This document shows, piece by piece, positions 63,226 to 64,000 of a stretch of 64,000 bases of DNA. The notes beneath the pieces were generated by a model. The model saw only the letters and a program-made list of their open reading frames with translations. It did no database searches and was not told the origin of the DNA. The DNA is from Phoebastria nigripes. Its lineage: Eukaryota; Chordata; Aves; Procellariiformes; Diomedeidae. A program made the translations under genes and the position numbers. The DNA lies in assembly GCA_035582835.1 (NCBI GenBank), contig JAYKAV010002319.1, positions 806,001 through 870,000 on the forward strand, read 5' to 3'. Within the stretch, counting starts at the first letter, position 1; each line of letters opens with the position of its first letter.

Positions 63226-63270
63226 TGTTGGGTTAGATGATCTCCAGAGGTNNNNNNNNNNNNNNNNCAG
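63226..63270 (+). mobile_element. CR1 3' tail fragment, interrupted by an N gap
   Basis: The segment GGGTTAGATGATCTCCAGAGG at 63230-63250 (with one further T) is the familiar CR1 3' UTR motif (GACTAGATGATCTCCAGAGG type), in plus orientation and opposite to the CR1 at 61641. It is preceded by a G19 run and followed by 16 Ns (63252-63267) where the rest of the tail would lie. Confidence 0.7.
63252..63267. other. Assembly gap (16 N)
   Basis: Sixteen consecutive Ns follow a G19 homopolymer and a CR1 tail; this is probably low-quality or unresolved sequence. Isolated ambiguous bases also occur at 13934, 15252, 19281, 19699, 29169, 29182, 29211, 35992, 39021 and 62149. Confidence 0.98.
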
Positions 63271-64000
63271 AATTAAAAAAAGAGTGATTACAATGCTTTA
63301 TTCAAAATATTTTACTGTAGCATTCTATTACCTATGAGATTAGAATGCTCATATGCCTTTCTGATGGCTGTGAAGATTTCTTTAGGCTAAAGTTCCCAGT
63401 ATATCTGGTAGTAGATGTGCTTCAGCAGTAGTGGTCTAATATTTAATAACACCACCCTTAATATGTATTAATCTCATTTAAAATGTAGAATGTTAGAACT
63501 GTCATCCTAAGAGTTTGCATGCATCACTGGATAAAAATTTTACTAAGGAAGTCAGTAGCTGAGAAAAATATCACTCATCTGTTATAAGAACAGTGAACTT
63601 CTGCTAAGCAATGGAATTCATTGCTTATTTGAGTGCTGAATTTATATTTGTCCACAAGTGGTTCAATTCTAGGAGTTCAGCAAATCATCCAGACCACAAT
63701 TTTCTGGACTCTCATTGTTTCATTAACATACTTTGTCAGGGCAGGACCCAGGCAGAGGACTGTAAGCACTATAGACCTAAAACTGACATCATTGCTAGAG
63801 GCTGAGTATTAATTCAGTAAGATGATGGTATCCCCTTTTATTTGAAGTTGGAAAGCAACTATCACTGCAAAGCAAAGGACTTACTTTGACTGAACAAACA
63901 TGAGTCTAAGGAAAGGAACCAGCCATCCAATTACAGTTCAGCCACCAGTTCAAGAGGAGTGATACTGTATTTTGTTTCGGCTACTGTGGCTCTTGAGTGC

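Overview
This is a piece of a vertebrate genome, very probably from a bird. The one gene that can be read with confidence is the 3' end of TLN2 (talin-2), on the minus strand. Six coding exons lie between 60388 and 44184. They join in frame into the last ~250 residues of talin-2: the actin-binding R13 (I/LWEQ) module and the C-terminal dimerisation helix, ending at a TAA stop. The microRNA gene MIR190A sits in the ~6.6 kb intron between the first two of these exons, on the same strand, as in other vertebrates. The host gene plus its microRNA makes the TLN2 call, rather than TLN1, essentially certain.

The bird assignment rests on repeats and compact structure. There is a CR1 LINE 3' end with an almost undamaged ORF2 C-terminus (61641-62227), a second CR1 tail next to a G19 run and an N gap (about 63226-63251), and two copies of an LTR family that I recognise from bird genomes, lying in opposite orientations (29032-29606 and 34220-34792). 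An old MIR-like SINE remnant is at about 23406-23573. Scattered single Ns and one 16-base N gap indicate a draft assembly.

Layout: 1-11.5 kb is non-coding with simple repeats and one strong palindrome; about 11.5-11.9 kb is an isolated CpG-island-like block, the only promoter-like sequence in the flank; 12-44 kb is the intergenic region downstream of TLN2, with the MIR, the two LTRs and a diverged duplicated segment near 35.4-36.0 kb that lies among splice-like signals; 44.2-60.4 kb holds the TLN2 exons; 60.4-64 kb is a further TLN2 intron that runs off the window. No complete protein-coding gene, tRNA, rRNA or CRISPR is seen. Most open frames above 60 codons have no recognisable content and are best treated as chance.

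The window does not show a clearly new multi-gene system. The best leads are the CpG island with a first-exon-like frame, the duplicated segment at 35.4-36.0 kb, a perfect 15-bp hairpin in a TLN2 intron (51015-51048), and a polypyrimidine tract immediately after the TLN2 stop codon.
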